From Acidocella sp. (GTDB lineage: Bacteria > Pseudomonadota > Alphaproteobacteria > Acetobacterales > Acetobacteraceae): a stretch of 13,260 nucleotides of DNA. The notes below the pieces were generated by a model. The model searched no databases and was not told the DNA's origin. It saw only the letters and a program-made list of their open reading frames with translations. Location: the NCBI GenBank assembly GCA_029077775.1, contig JAQNCU010000039.1:1-13260 (forward strand), read 5' to 3'. How positions within the stretch are numbered: position 1 is the stretch's first letter; each line of letters begins with the position of its first letter. Both the position numbers and the translations under genes were made by a program. This document shows positions 1-7,507 of this stretch, in pieces.

Positions 1-21
1 CCGTCGACTCCCTGCACGGAA

Positions 22-45
22 TCCATGCCGAGCCCTCGGCATGGA
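22..45. repeat. Inverted repeat, 11-bp perfect arms
   Basis: The arms TCCATGCCGAG and CTCGGCATGGA are exact reverse complements separated by CC. As RNA this would be a very stable hairpin with a tiny loop. No T-run follows on either strand, so it is not a textbook intrinsic terminator. It could be an operator, or the end of an upstream transcription unit outside the window. Confidence 0.6.
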
Positions 46-136
46 GCGGGCCCGGTCGGTCGGTCCCATCCGGCGCGTCCGTCCCTTCGCGAGCCAACGG
101 CGAGCACAGTGCGGGCCCTTCGCGCAACAGGGCTTG

Positions 137-171
137 CCCCCAGCCTGTGGGGGAGACGGGTTAATCCCCGT
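137..171. repeat. Two adjacent short hairpins
   Basis: CCCCCA (137-142) pairs with TGGGGG (148-153) across a 5-nt loop. Two bases later ACGGG (156-160) pairs with CCCGT (167-171) across a 6-nt loop. The pair could form tandem stem-loops in an upstream mRNA or leader. There is no poly-T tail after either one, so terminator function is uncertain. Confidence 0.4.
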
Positions 172-190
172 GGTTATCATTACCGGTTAA
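159..190. promoter_or_regulatory. Three GGTTAA/T direct repeats at 13-bp spacing
   Basis: GGTTAA begins at 159, GGTTAT at 172 and GGTTAA at 185, so the repeats are exactly 13 bp apart. Read on the minus strand, the two exact copies are TTAACC, which resembles the half-site of CtrA, the alphaproteobacterial cell-cycle and flagellar regulator. However, the usual CtrA spacing is TTAA-N7-TTAA and is not met here. The set lies about 120 bp upstream of fliI and may be an operator. This is inferred from the pattern alone. Confidence 0.35.
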
Positions 191-298
191 ACCTACAAAG
201 TCGGCAAGATCACGGGTGCGCCTGAGTGGTCTGCCACAAGGAGACTCATCGGCATGCCGGAGTCCCGTCCGAGCCCACCAGGCGACCCGCCATTTCGC

Positions 299-302
299 AG
301 GA
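299..302 (+). promoter_or_regulatory. Ribosome binding site that sets the fliI start
   Basis: AGGA sits 9 nt upstream of the ATG at 312. The earlier in-frame GTG at 216 has no comparable site, and the 32 residues it would add do not look like a FliI N-terminus. Confidence 0.6.
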
Positions 303-311
303 CCGTGCAGC

Positions 312-1649
312 ATGATCACCGTGGACTCCCTGCGCAGGCTGGCAATGGCGCGGCTTGAGCCTGCGCTGGCAACAGACCCGGTCCGGCGTTTCGGGCGCGT
401 TCTGCGCGCTGAGGGCGACATGCTCTACGCCACCGGCATCGCGGCACCCATCGGCGCGCGCTGCCTGGTTGTCGGGCCGGACGAGGTTTTGCGTGCGGGT
501 GAGGTTGTGGGCTTTGCCTCGGGCTGTCTGAAAGTGCTGCCCGAACAGGGCGCGCGCGGCATCCAACGTGGCGCCCGGATCTATGTCGAATCCGCCGCGC
601 CCGGCCTGCGTGTCGGCCCGGCTTTGCTGGGCCGGGTGCTCGATGCCCATGGCGCGCCGCTGGATGGCTTGGGCCCACCCGCGCTTGACAGCACATGGCC
701 ATTGCTCGGCACCGCCATCAACCCGCTACACCGCGCCCGGATCGACACGAAATTCGATTCCGGCGTACGGGCGGTCAACGCGCTCACCACCATGGGGCGG
801 GGGATGCGGATCGGCCTGTTCGCGGGCAGCGGCGTGGGCAAAACCACGCTGCTCGGCATGATGTCCCGCCACGCTTGCGCTGATATTGTCGTGCTCGGCC
901 TGATCGGCGAGCGCGGCCGGGAAATCCGGGAGTTTATCGAAGATCAGCTCGGCCCGGCATTGCCGCGCAGCGTGGTTGTGGCCGCGCCTGCGGATGCCAC
1001 GGCCCTGGCGCGGCTGCACGGCGCGTATCGTGCCGCCGCCATCGCTGAATATTTCCGGTCCGAGGGCAAGCATGTGCTGCTGGTGGTAGACAGCCTGACC
1101 CGCCTCGCCATGGCCCAGCGTGAAATCGGGCTGGCCGCTGGTGAGCCACCGGCCATGCGCGGCTATCCTGCCTCGGTGTTCGGCGTGATCTCGGCCTATG
1201 TTGAACGCGCGGGCAACGCCGCCCCGCCCGCCGGGTCCATCACCGCCCTTTATACCGTTCTGGTGGAGGGCGACGACCATGTCGCCGACCCCGTGGCCGA
1301 TACCGCACGCGCGGTGCTGGACGGGCATATCGTGCTCTCGCGCGCATTGGCTGAGGCCGCGATCTACCCGCCGATCGACATCACCGCCTCGCTCTCGCGG
1401 CCCATGCCGGCCCTGGTCGATGCCACCCATCTCGACCACGCCCAGCGCTTCCGTGCCCTGTGGGCGCGCCGCGCCGAAAAACAGGATTTCATCGATCTCG
1501 GCGTCTATGCGCCTGGACGGGATGCCTTGCTCGATGAAGCCCTGCAACGCGCCCCCGCGATGGCGGCTTTGCTGCGCCAGGATATCGGCACCCAGGTTTC
1601 GCTGATTGATGCCGCCGCCACCCTTAGCGCCGTGATGGCGGCACCATGA
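312..1649 (+). CDS. fliI: Flagellum-specific export ATPase FliI
   Basis: This is the ATPase of the flagellar type III export apparatus. It forms a hexamer at the cytoplasmic base of the motor and helps unload substrates from chaperones. From ATG 312 it is 445 residues, the usual FliI length. The order is a short N-terminal beta-barrel region, the P-loop GSGVGKT at residues 172-178, the GERGRE motif with its likely catalytic Glu at 200, and the Walker B strand LLVVDSLTRLA with Asp260. Next come the conserved PPAMRGYPASVF stretch and a C-terminal region ending in the FLRQ-like LLRQDIGTQVSLIDA. The motifs also fit F1 beta and type III secretion (SctN) ATPases, but the flagellar neighbours settle the choice. 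It overlaps fliJ by 4 bp (ATGA), implying translational coupling. No fliH is visible in the window. Confidence 0.95.
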   Translation: MITVDSLRRLAMARLEPALATDPVRRFGRVLRAEGDMLYATGIAAPIGARCLVVGPDEVLRAGEVVGFASGCLKVLPEQGARGIQRGARIYVESAAPGLRVGPALLGRVLDAHGAPLDGLGPPALDSTWPLLGTAINPLHRARIDTKFDSGVRAVNALTTMGRGMRIGLFAGSGVGKTTLLGMMSRHACADIVVLGLIGERGREIREFIEDQLGPALPRSVVVAAPADATALARLHGAYRAAAIAEYFRSEGKHVLLVVDSLTRLAMAQREIGLAAGEPPAMRGYPASVFGVISAYVERAGNAAPPAGSITALYTVLVEGDDHVADPVADTARAVLDGHIVLSRALAEAAIYPPIDITASLSRPMPALVDATHLDHAQRFRALWARRAEKQDFIDLGVYAPGRDALLDEALQRAPAMAALLRQDIGTQVSLIDAAATLSAVMAAP

Positions 1650-2038
1650 GCAAAACACTCTCGCCGCGCCTGTGCACCCGGCTGGACCGACTCGCCGCCG
1701 CCGCCGAGGCTGAGTGGCAGGATGTCCTGCGCCGCCAGCAGACCGCCCTCGAATCATGCACGCCGCAACAGCAATTGCTGACGGCCTATCGTGCCCGGCT
1801 CGGCGGGTCGTGGCGGGCAGGCACTGTCATTTCCGCTGGCGAGGCACAGCGCGCCGCCTTGTTCAGTACCGCGAGCCAGGACGCAAGCAGGCAGATCGCC
1901 GCCGCCGCCGCCCGCGCCACCACCCAGATCGAGTCCGCGCGCGAGGCCCTGGCCGCCTTGCGCGCCCAGCGGCGGATGCTCGCCGAAGCCTTGCGCGCCG
2001 CGCGGCGCCAATCCCTGAACACCCATGAAAATCGCTGA
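1646..2038 (+). CDS. fliJ: FliJ-like flagellar export stalk protein
   Basis: This small protein (130 aa) is rich in Ala, Arg, Gln and Glu and has no strong hydrophobic segment. Residues about 10-50 and 70-125 read as long amphipathic helices, as in the antiparallel coiled coil of FliJ, which inserts into the FliI ring and links it to FlhA. FliJ sequences diverge quickly, so the call rests on length, helical and charged composition, and position directly after fliI with overlapping stop and start codons. It has no catalytic motif. The stop codon is embedded in the ribosome binding site of flgL, so the three genes are very likely co-transcribed. Confidence 0.75.
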   Translation: MSKTLSPRLCTRLDRLAAAAEAEWQDVLRRQQTALESCTPQQQLLTAYRARLGGSWRAGTVISAGEAQRAALFSTASQDASRQIAAAAARATTQIESAREALAALRAQRRMLAEALRAARRQSLNTHENR

Positions 2039-2049
2039 AGGAGATCACG

Positions 2050-3270
2050 ATGGACCTCGCATTCTATACAAATTTCAGCAACAGCCTGGTCAGCCAGGAA
2101 GCCCAGCTCAACAAGCTGCAAACCCAGATCTCAACCGGCCTTGCGGTGCAAACCCCTGATCAAAACCCCGCCGCGTTCCAGAGCGCATCGAGCGGCAACG
2201 ACCAGATCGCGGCCCTGGCGAATGAGAACACCACCGGCGCGAGCATCCAGGTCCAGCTGGGCAGCGTCAATGATTCCTACCAATCCGTCTCCAACCTGTT
2301 CAATAATGTGCAGAGCGTGCTGGAAAGCGCGCTGAACGGCACCACCAGCGCCCAGAACCTGAACGCGCTGGCCAGCCAGATACAATCCGCCTCACAACAG
2401 CTTATCGCCATCGGCAACACCACCGCGCCCAACGGCACCTATCTGTTCGGCGGCTCGCGCGGCACCATCGCGCCCTTCCAGGCCAATGGCAGCGGGGTGA
2501 TCGCCTATCTGGGGGATAGCGGGCAAAGCCAGGCTTCGATCACGCCCGACAGCGTCGCCTCCACCATCGCCAACGGCAATGCGTTCATGACCGCGTTGAG
2601 CGGCGATGGCACGGCCAGTGTCACCGCCAGCGCCACCAATACCGGCACCGGCCAGTTGATCTCCAACGGCCCGGTAAATGCCACCGCCGCCAGCGCCTTC
2701 CAGGCTGGCAGCACGCCGATCAGTCTCAGCTTCGCGGCTTCCGGCACCGGCAGCGGCACCGTTTACACCGCCACGCAAGGCGGCACGACCATCGCCACAG
2801 GCACCCTGACCCCAGATGCCGCCGAGACCAGCCTGCAACTCGCCGGCGTGTCCTATCAAATCACCGGCGCACCCGCCGCTGGCGACAGCTTCACCCTCAC
2901 GCCCAGCCGTCCGCAATCGGCTTTCGCGCTGCTCAGCACCATCCATTCCGCCCTGGCCAACGCCGGAACAACAAAAGCCGAGGTCGCACAGACCAACCAG
3001 ATTCTCGACCAGAGCCTCGCCGCGCTCAACCAATATCAACAATCCGTGGTCACCGCGCAGGCGCAGAACGGCGTTACACTTCAGGCCATCGCCAATGCGG
3101 CGACCAGCAACACCAACCAATCCACCGCGTTGCAAACCGGGGTCCAAAACGCGGTCGGGGTGAATACGCCGGTCGCCATCGCCAGCCTGGACCAGACCCT
3201 GACGGCATTGCAGGCGGCGATGAAAACCTTTGGCACGGTGCAAAACCTAAGCCTTTTCAATTATCTCTGA
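2050..3270 (+). CDS. flgL: Hook-filament junction protein FlgL (HAP3)
   Basis: FlgL is exported through the flagellar channel and forms the ring joining the hook to the filament. The 406-aa protein has a flagellin-like N-terminal helical domain (residues 1-130, with LNKLQTQISTGLAVQTPDQNP and the YLFGGSRG turn). A beta-rich Gly/Ser/Thr insert follows at about 165-290, ending in GAPAAGDSFTLTPSRPQS. The C-terminal helix ends in VQNLSLFNYL, very close to the LSLFDYL ending typical of FlgL and a good way to tell it from flagellin. The PAAGDSF-type insert is the layout I associate with roughly 400-aa FlgL proteins of beta- and gammaproteobacteria. The strong site AAGGAG (2038-2043) is 6 nt before the ATG and overlaps the fliJ stop. 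There are no cysteines. Confidence 0.92.
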   Translation: MDLAFYTNFSNSLVSQEAQLNKLQTQISTGLAVQTPDQNPAAFQSASSGNDQIAALANENTTGASIQVQLGSVNDSYQSVSNLFNNVQSVLESALNGTTSAQNLNALASQIQSASQQLIAIGNTTAPNGTYLFGGSRGTIAPFQANGSGVIAYLGDSGQSQASITPDSVASTIANGNAFMTALSGDGTASVTASATNTGTGQLISNGPVNATAASAFQAGSTPISLSFAASGTGSGTVYTATQGGTTIATGTLTPDAAETSLQLAGVSYQITGAPAAGDSFTLTPSRPQSAFALLSTIHSALANAGTTKAEVAQTNQILDQSLAALNQYQQSVVTAQAQNGVTLQAIANAATSNTNQSTALQTGVQNAVGVNTPVAIASLDQTLTALQAAMKTFGTVQNLSLFNYL

Positions 3271-3280
3271 GGATCAAGCC

Positions 3281-6200
3281 ATGTCGGATGTCATCTTCGT
3301 CGTCGGCTATTATCGCAGCGGCACCTCGGCGCTCTCTGGCGCGCTCGCGCGACTTGGGGTCACTTTATTAAACGAGGCCGCCGCCAATGAGCATAACCCG
3401 CTCGGCTTCTATGAAATCCCCGAGCTGATCGGCCTGGACGCCGCTTTGTTCACCCATCTCGGTGTGGATTGGACCGATGTGCGGGGCCTGCCCCCGGGCT
3501 GGCATGAGCGCATGGATGTCGCACCCTTCCTCACCCAGCTCGACGAAATTCTGCGGCGGCGCTTCGCGACAACAGCGCTTTGGGGCCTGAAACATCCGCA
3601 TCTGTGCCGGACTTTGCCGCTTTACGAACGTGCCGTGCGCCAGGCCGGCCATACCCCGCATGTCATCCACATCCTGCGCGACCCTTGGACGACCGCCGCC
3701 AGCCAGCAGCGCAAAAATGGTCTCAGCCGTGCCCATGCCTTGCTGCTCTGGCTGGGCTACGTCATCGATGCCGAACGTAATGCCCGCCACATGCCGCGAC
3801 GCTGGCTCACCTATCATGACCTCCTGGCCGACCCGCCAGGCGTTTTGGGCAGGCTGGTTGAAACGCTTGGCCTGCCCGCCTTGGCATCTCGGCCCCAGGC
3901 TCTGGCTTCGGCCAGCGCCTATCTCAGCGGTGCCCTGAACCGCAGCACCGCGGTGTCCCGGGCCGATCTTTCCACGCCGCTTCTGGGCCTGGTAACCAGG
4001 CTCTGGCAGGCGGTGCAGATGGGCGATGTCAACCCCGTATTGTGGAACGAATTCGCCGCCGAGGCCGCCGATATGGTGGGCTTTCTGACCGAGATCGGGT
4101 CCAGCCGTGCCCAGGTCATCCCGGCTTTCGGCAGCCCGGCGCCTGCGATGCTTGCCAACACGCCACCCCCCGACACGCACCGCCCGCCGGAGCGGATCGA
4201 TGACGGCGCGCGGCGGCGCCTCACGCGGCTGATGCCCGCCACCCTGCCGCGATTAAGCGTTGCCATCGTCGCCCCCAGCGGCCGCGCCGCCGCCCTTAAC
4301 CAAACGCTGGCCGCGCTGCACGCGCAATGGTTGCCACCATCGGAAATCCGCGTGATCGCGGCTGACCCCCTGACTTTACCCGCGCATGAGGTGACCCATG
4401 TGCCCGCCACGCCGGGGGCCGCGACCATCCAGCTCTGCGCCAGCCTGAACATCGCGGCGCAGGCGTTTGATTATCTCGCCATCTTGAATGCGGGCGACAT
4501 TGTCACCCCGGATGCCTGCATGCGTTTCGCCCTGGCGGCGGCGCTATCACGCTCAGCCGCACCCCCTGATATGCTTTATTGCGACGAGCAAGTGCCGCGT
4601 GACGGCGGCCCCTGGGTCCGGCACAAGCCCGGTTGGGATATCACAAGGCTGCGCCAATCGGCCTATCTAGGGGATTGGGTGTGGTATCGCGGCGCCACCG
4701 TCGCCGCGCTGGGCGGGTTCGACCCGGCATTTCTGGGTGCCGAGGAATATGAATTGCAATTGCGCCTTGCCGAACAAGGCGGCGATGTTTTGCGGCTGGC
4801 GGAAACCCTGTTCACCCGTAGCGCCCAAAGCCGCCGCGACGATATTCCGGTGGCGACCTTTTGCGCCCACGCGCAACGGGCCATCGCCGCGCATATGGCG
4901 CGCTCGGGCATCAAGGCCGATGTCCAGAACCGCCAGCATCCGGGACTGTTCCATCATATCCACGAGCCTGCTGAATCCGACCTGTCTGTCATCCTGCTCT
5001 GTGACGGCGGCGAGATCGCGGAGATCGACGTCTGGATGAACAGGTTGCTGGGCGGCAAGGCGCTGGGCGGCCCCGTGATTCTCGCCGCCGCCATGCCCAG
5101 CCCGCCGGTGGCGCGGTATTTAAACGGCGTGATCGCGCAAGCCGAGGCGCTGGAGGGCAAGGTTCTGGGCGTTACACCGCCCGCGCACCAGGATTTTGCC
5201 GGGCCAGGCCAGGCCATCGCCCAGGCGCTCGCCATGGTGCCCACCGCGCATGTCGCCATCCTTGATGTCCGTGCCACCCCGATGGAAGCGCATTGGGCGG
5301 AAATGCTTGTGGCCCGGCTGGCTGACCCGGCGGTGGCACTGGTGTCTGCCCGGCATCTGGTGCCACCCGGCCCGGATGGCGGCCCGCTGACACTCCAGGG
5401 CCCCATTGTGCTCGGCGCGACATCCCGGCTCGGCGCCGGGCGTACCGCTGATGACCCGGGCCCGGGCGGCTGGCTGGCGGTGGACCAAAACGCCGCCGCC
5501 ATCACCCCGCCCGCATTGCTCGGCCGCCGCGATGCGCTGCAAGCCTGCGTGATGTCAGACCTCGCTGGCGATCCATTCTGGATCGACCTTGGTGCCCAAC
5601 TGCGCGAAGCGGGCCACCGCCTGGTCTGGACACCGGATGCGCGCTTCATCGCGCCAGCCGCGCTGGTGGCGGTGGACCCGCAATACGCCCCGCAAACGCC
5701 CGATGCCTTCCACCACCCGGCATTATCATTGGCGGGCGACCTGCTGGGCACAGAAACCCGGCTTGGGTTGGTACCACCCAGCCCGGCGGACCCAACTTCA
5801 CTTTTGATCAGCGGGAAACCGGTTGATGCCGTCGTGAACGCGGTCCGCGCACTTCGCTGCGCGGGCGGCGTTGAGGCCGGATGGAGCCCGGAGCCCATCA
5901 GCGCCGGGGCGTTGCATCGCCGCGCCGCGAAACACTGGGTGCGGATCGACCCCGTTACGCCCGAAGCTGCGCACAACCCGCTTTACCAGGCCCTTTACAC
6001 AACCCGCCCGACCGCCGCGGCGCAGCCCGCCATCCAGGCCGCCAGCCGCTTGTTTGCCACGTCTCCGGCCCTGGTTGCCCGGCTGCGCCGATTGGCGCGG
6101 CCCGAACAAGTGGTCACGCTCTGGCGGCCCGCCCTCAGCGCCGATATCTGGCGGTCGCCGCCATTCAACACCACGCTCAACACCAAGCCACGTCTGCTCT

Positions 6201-6715
6201 GGGTCGATGAAGGCATCGCCCCGTCCTGGCTGTTGCGGCTCGCCGAGGAAACCCGCGACGACGCCGTATGGATCGTCGTCGCGCGCCAGAACGAGCAATA
6301 CCCTGATATGTTCGTCCGCGCCGCCTGGCCGGGGGATGAAGCCAGCTGGGCCGGTCTACTGGCCGATATCGCGCCGCAGATCATGCTCCGCCCGGCGGAT
6401 GGCGTGGCCGATGCCGATCACTATACCGCCCTGATGGCCGCTTGCATCGGCTGCCATATCCTGGCCGATGACCGGCTGGACATGCCACCAACGCTCGGCG
6501 CGCTTGGCCTGCCGAACCGTCTCGCCGCCTGGCGGCGGGCTTTGCATGCGGCCATGGCCGACATTCCCGGCACCATGGCCAAGGGCGCGCAGGCCCGACG
6601 GAGCGCGCTCGCTTTGCCGAGCCTGGAAGCCGCACCGCCACCCTGGATGCCACCCGGCACCATAGTTCACACGGCCTTGCCGGGCGCGGGCACCAATTTG
6701 TTGGCGGCGGAATGA
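3281..6715 (+). CDS. Sulfotransferase-glycosyltransferase fusion, candidate flagellar protein modifier
   Basis: A large multidomain protein (1144 aa). Residues 1-240 look like a PAPS-type sulfotransferase: a phosphosulfate-binding loop YYRSGTSAL at 10-18, and a likely 3'-phosphate site with Arg133 (LRDPW) and Ser141 eight residues later, the classical spacing. Residues about 322-560 resemble a family 2 (GT-A) glycosyltransferase: LSVAIVAPSG start, NAGD at 403-406 in the DXD place, YCDE 433-436, KPGWD 449-453, LGGFD 477-481 and GAEEYELQLR from 486. A second, more degenerate GT-A-like unit starts near 567 (DLSVILLCDGG). The last 275 residues are not recognised. There is no signal peptide or membrane segment, so a cytosolic site is likely. 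GAGG lies shortly before the ATG, 10 bp after flgL, and the end overlaps flgA by 4 bp. A role in flagellin glycosylation or sulfation is inferred from context. Confidence 0.75.
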   Translation: MSDVIFVVGYYRSGTSALSGALARLGVTLLNEAAANEHNPLGFYEIPELIGLDAALFTHLGVDWTDVRGLPPGWHERMDVAPFLTQLDEILRRRFATTALWGLKHPHLCRTLPLYERAVRQAGHTPHVIHILRDPWTTAASQQRKNGLSRAHALLLWLGYVIDAERNARHMPRRWLTYHDLLADPPGVLGRLVETLGLPALASRPQALASASAYLSGALNRSTAVSRADLSTPLLGLVTRLWQAVQMGDVNPVLWNEFAAEAADMVGFLTEIGSSRAQVIPAFGSPAPAMLANTPPPDTHRPPERIDDGARRRLTRLMPATLPRLSVAIVAPSGRAAALNQTLAALHAQWLPPSEIRVIAADPLTLPAHEVTHVPATPGAATIQLCASLNIAAQAFDYLAILNAGDIVTPDACMRFALAAALSRSAAPPDMLYCDEQVPRDGGPWVRHKPGWDITRLRQSAYLGDWVWYRGATVAALGGFDPAFLGAEEYELQLRLAEQGGDVLRLAETLFTRSAQSRRDDIPVATFCAHAQRAIAAHMARSGIKADVQNRQHPGLFHHIHEPAESDLSVILLCDGGEIAEIDVWMNRLLGGKALGGPVILAAAMPSPPVARYLNGVIAQAEALEGKVLGVTPPAHQDFAGPGQAIAQALAMVPTAHVAILDVRATPMEAHWAEMLVARLADPAVALVSARHLVPPGPDGGPLTLQGPIVLGATSRLGAGRTADDPGPGGWLAVDQNAAAITPPALLGRRDALQACVMSDLAGDPFWIDLGAQLREAGHRLVWTPDARFIAPAALVAVDPQYAPQTPDAFHHPALSLAGDLLGTETRLGLVPPSPADPTSLLISGKPVDAVVNAVRALRCAGGVEAGWSPEPISAGALHRRAAKHWVRIDPVTPEAAHNPLYQALYTTRPTAAAQPAIQAASRLFATSPALVARLRRLARPEQVVTLWRPALSADIWRSPPFNTTLNTKPRLLWVDEGIAPSWLLRLAEETRDDAVWIVVARQNEQYPDMFVRAAWPGDEASWAGLLADIAPQIMLRPADGVADADHYTALMAACIGCHILADDRLDMPPTLGALGLPNRLAAWRRALHAAMADIPGTMAKGAQARRSALALPSLEAAPPPWMPPGTIVHTALPGAGTNLLAAE

Positions 6716-7416
6716 CCAGCCGCGCTGTTAATCTGGCCGCGCTGGCCGCATTGCCGCTCTGGCTAGCGCTGGCGCCATCATCGCGCGCCGCGCCAAAGCC
6801 CAAGCCGGAAGCCCAAGCCGCAGTTGTCGCGGCCATCCGCATGGCCGTCCGCGCTGCAATACCGGCGGATGCCACCATCACGGTGGCACCGGTCCCCGGC
6901 GCGGCGTATATGCCATTATGCCCCGTGGCACTCGCCGTCAGCATCAGCGGGGTTGCCCCCTTCGAACAGGCGACAGTGCGATGCCCGGCATTGGGGTGGA
7001 CGGTTTACGGCGCGGTGACTGTCTCACTCAGCCAGATGGCGGTGGTGGCGGCGCACCCGCTGACCGCCGGGCAGAAGCTGGCCGCGCCCGATGTCACGCT
7101 CGCGCGCATTCCCGTTGCCAGCATCGCCGGCCGGCAGATTTTTACCGACCCGGCGGCGCTGCTCGGCGCCACCCCCCTGCTCGGTCTCGCCACGGGCGAC
7201 TTGATTACATCGGCGCAAATCGAGGAACCTGTCATCGTCCGCGCCGGGCAGAGTGCCATTGTGCAGGTCGTCAGCGGCAGTGTAAGCCTCGCGATCACCG
7301 CCACCGCCGACGCCACGGGCCGTCTTGGCGACCAGGTGTTGTTCACCAACCCCGCCAGCGGCCGCCGCTTCTCGGCGCTCATCACCGCCTCCGGCCCGGT
7401 GGTCGATCTGCCGTGA
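6712..7416 (+). CDS. flgA: Flagellar P-ring assembly chaperone FlgA
   Basis: FlgA is a periplasmic chaperone that helps FlgI polymerise into the P ring around the rod. The 234-aa protein begins with a Sec signal peptide: a hydrophobic stretch at about 7-22 and probable cleavage after SSRA near residue 26. Cys70 and Cys91 could form a periplasmic disulfide. The SAF-type domain follows at about 111-172 (HPLTAGQKLAAPDVTLARIP, then LLGATPLLGLATGDLIT). The C-terminal beta domain (IVRAGQSAIVQVVSGSVSL, GRLGDQVLFTNPASGR) is highly typical of FlgA. The start overlaps the previous stop (ATGA), so translation is probably coupled to the fusion enzyme. No terminator is obvious after the stop. In many bacteria flgA lies with flgB or with flgMN; here it is in a filament-gene string. 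Confidence 0.93.
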   Translation: MTSRAVNLAALAALPLWLALAPSSRAAPKPKPEAQAAVVAAIRMAVRAAIPADATITVAPVPGAAYMPLCPVALAVSISGVAPFEQATVRCPALGWTVYGAVTVSLSQMAVVAAHPLTAGQKLAAPDVTLARIPVASIAGRQIFTDPAALLGATPLLGLATGDLITSAQIEEPVIVRAGQSAIVQVVSGSVSLAITATADATGRLGDQVLFTNPASGRRFSALITASGPVVDLP

Positions 7417-7446
7417 CCAAAAAAATGAATAGCCACGCTGTTTGGA

Positions 7447-7473
7447 CAAACTTTTCACAGCCCCCTCGAATTA
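7447..7473 (+). promoter_or_regulatory. Candidate sigma-28 promoter of flagellin
   Basis: CAAACTTT (7447-7454) matches 6 of 8 bases of the sigma-28 -35 consensus TAAAGTTT. After an 11-bp spacer, TCGAATTA (7466-7473) matches 4 of 8 bases of GCCGATAA. This would place the transcript start near 7480, about 28 nt before the flagellin ATG, with AAGGAG at 7496-7501. The presence of flgM in the same cluster makes sigma-28 control plausible. The -10 match is weak, so this is tentative. Confidence 0.35.
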
Positions 7474-7507
7474 ATGCGTACGGCAACCGCAACCCAAGGA
7501 GTTCATC

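Larger units (their letters stand above)
1..311. other. Gene-free region upstream of fliI
   Basis: I see no convincing gene in these 311 bases. The forward frame that stays open from base 1 to 225 gives an Arg/Pro/Ser-rich, low-complexity translation with no recognisable motif and no good ribosome binding site. Opposite-strand frames here are antisense to fliI. The segment contains an 11-bp-armed inverted repeat (22-45), three tandem GGTC units (54-65), two short hairpins (137-171) and three phased GGTTAA/T repeats (159-190), all listed separately. It probably holds the promoter and control sites of the fliI-led operon, but I could not pick out a convincing sigma-70, sigma-54 or sigma-28 promoter. 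Confidence 0.6.

Noticed and set aside
1..225. Open forward frame that could be a small gene or the tail of one
   Set aside because: The translation is low-complexity Arg/Pro/Ser, overlaps the hairpins and repeats, and has no recognisable motif.
216..311. A longer FliI starting at GTG 216
   Set aside because: The extra 32 residues do not resemble any FliI N-terminus and lack a ribosome binding site. ATG 312 has AGGA at a good distance and gives the family length.
726..1757. 343-codon open frame on the minus strand
   Set aside because: It is fully antisense to fliI, whose motifs are unambiguous. Long antisense frames are expected in high-GC DNA, and the Gly/Arg/His-rich translation looks like no family.
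2392..3243. 283-codon Gly-rich minus-strand frame opposite flgL
   Set aside because: Its composition simply mirrors the flgL codons, and no ribosome binding site or motif is visible.
3231..3246. TGGCAC followed by GTGCA, reminiscent of a sigma-54 promoter
   Set aside because: The GG-to-GC spacing of 10 bp needed for -24/-12 elements is not met, and it lies inside the flgL coding end.
4954..5976. 340-codon open frame on the minus strand
   Set aside because: It lies antisense to the fusion enzyme and has the Ser/Ala/Pro/Arg bias of a shadow frame, with no domain signature.
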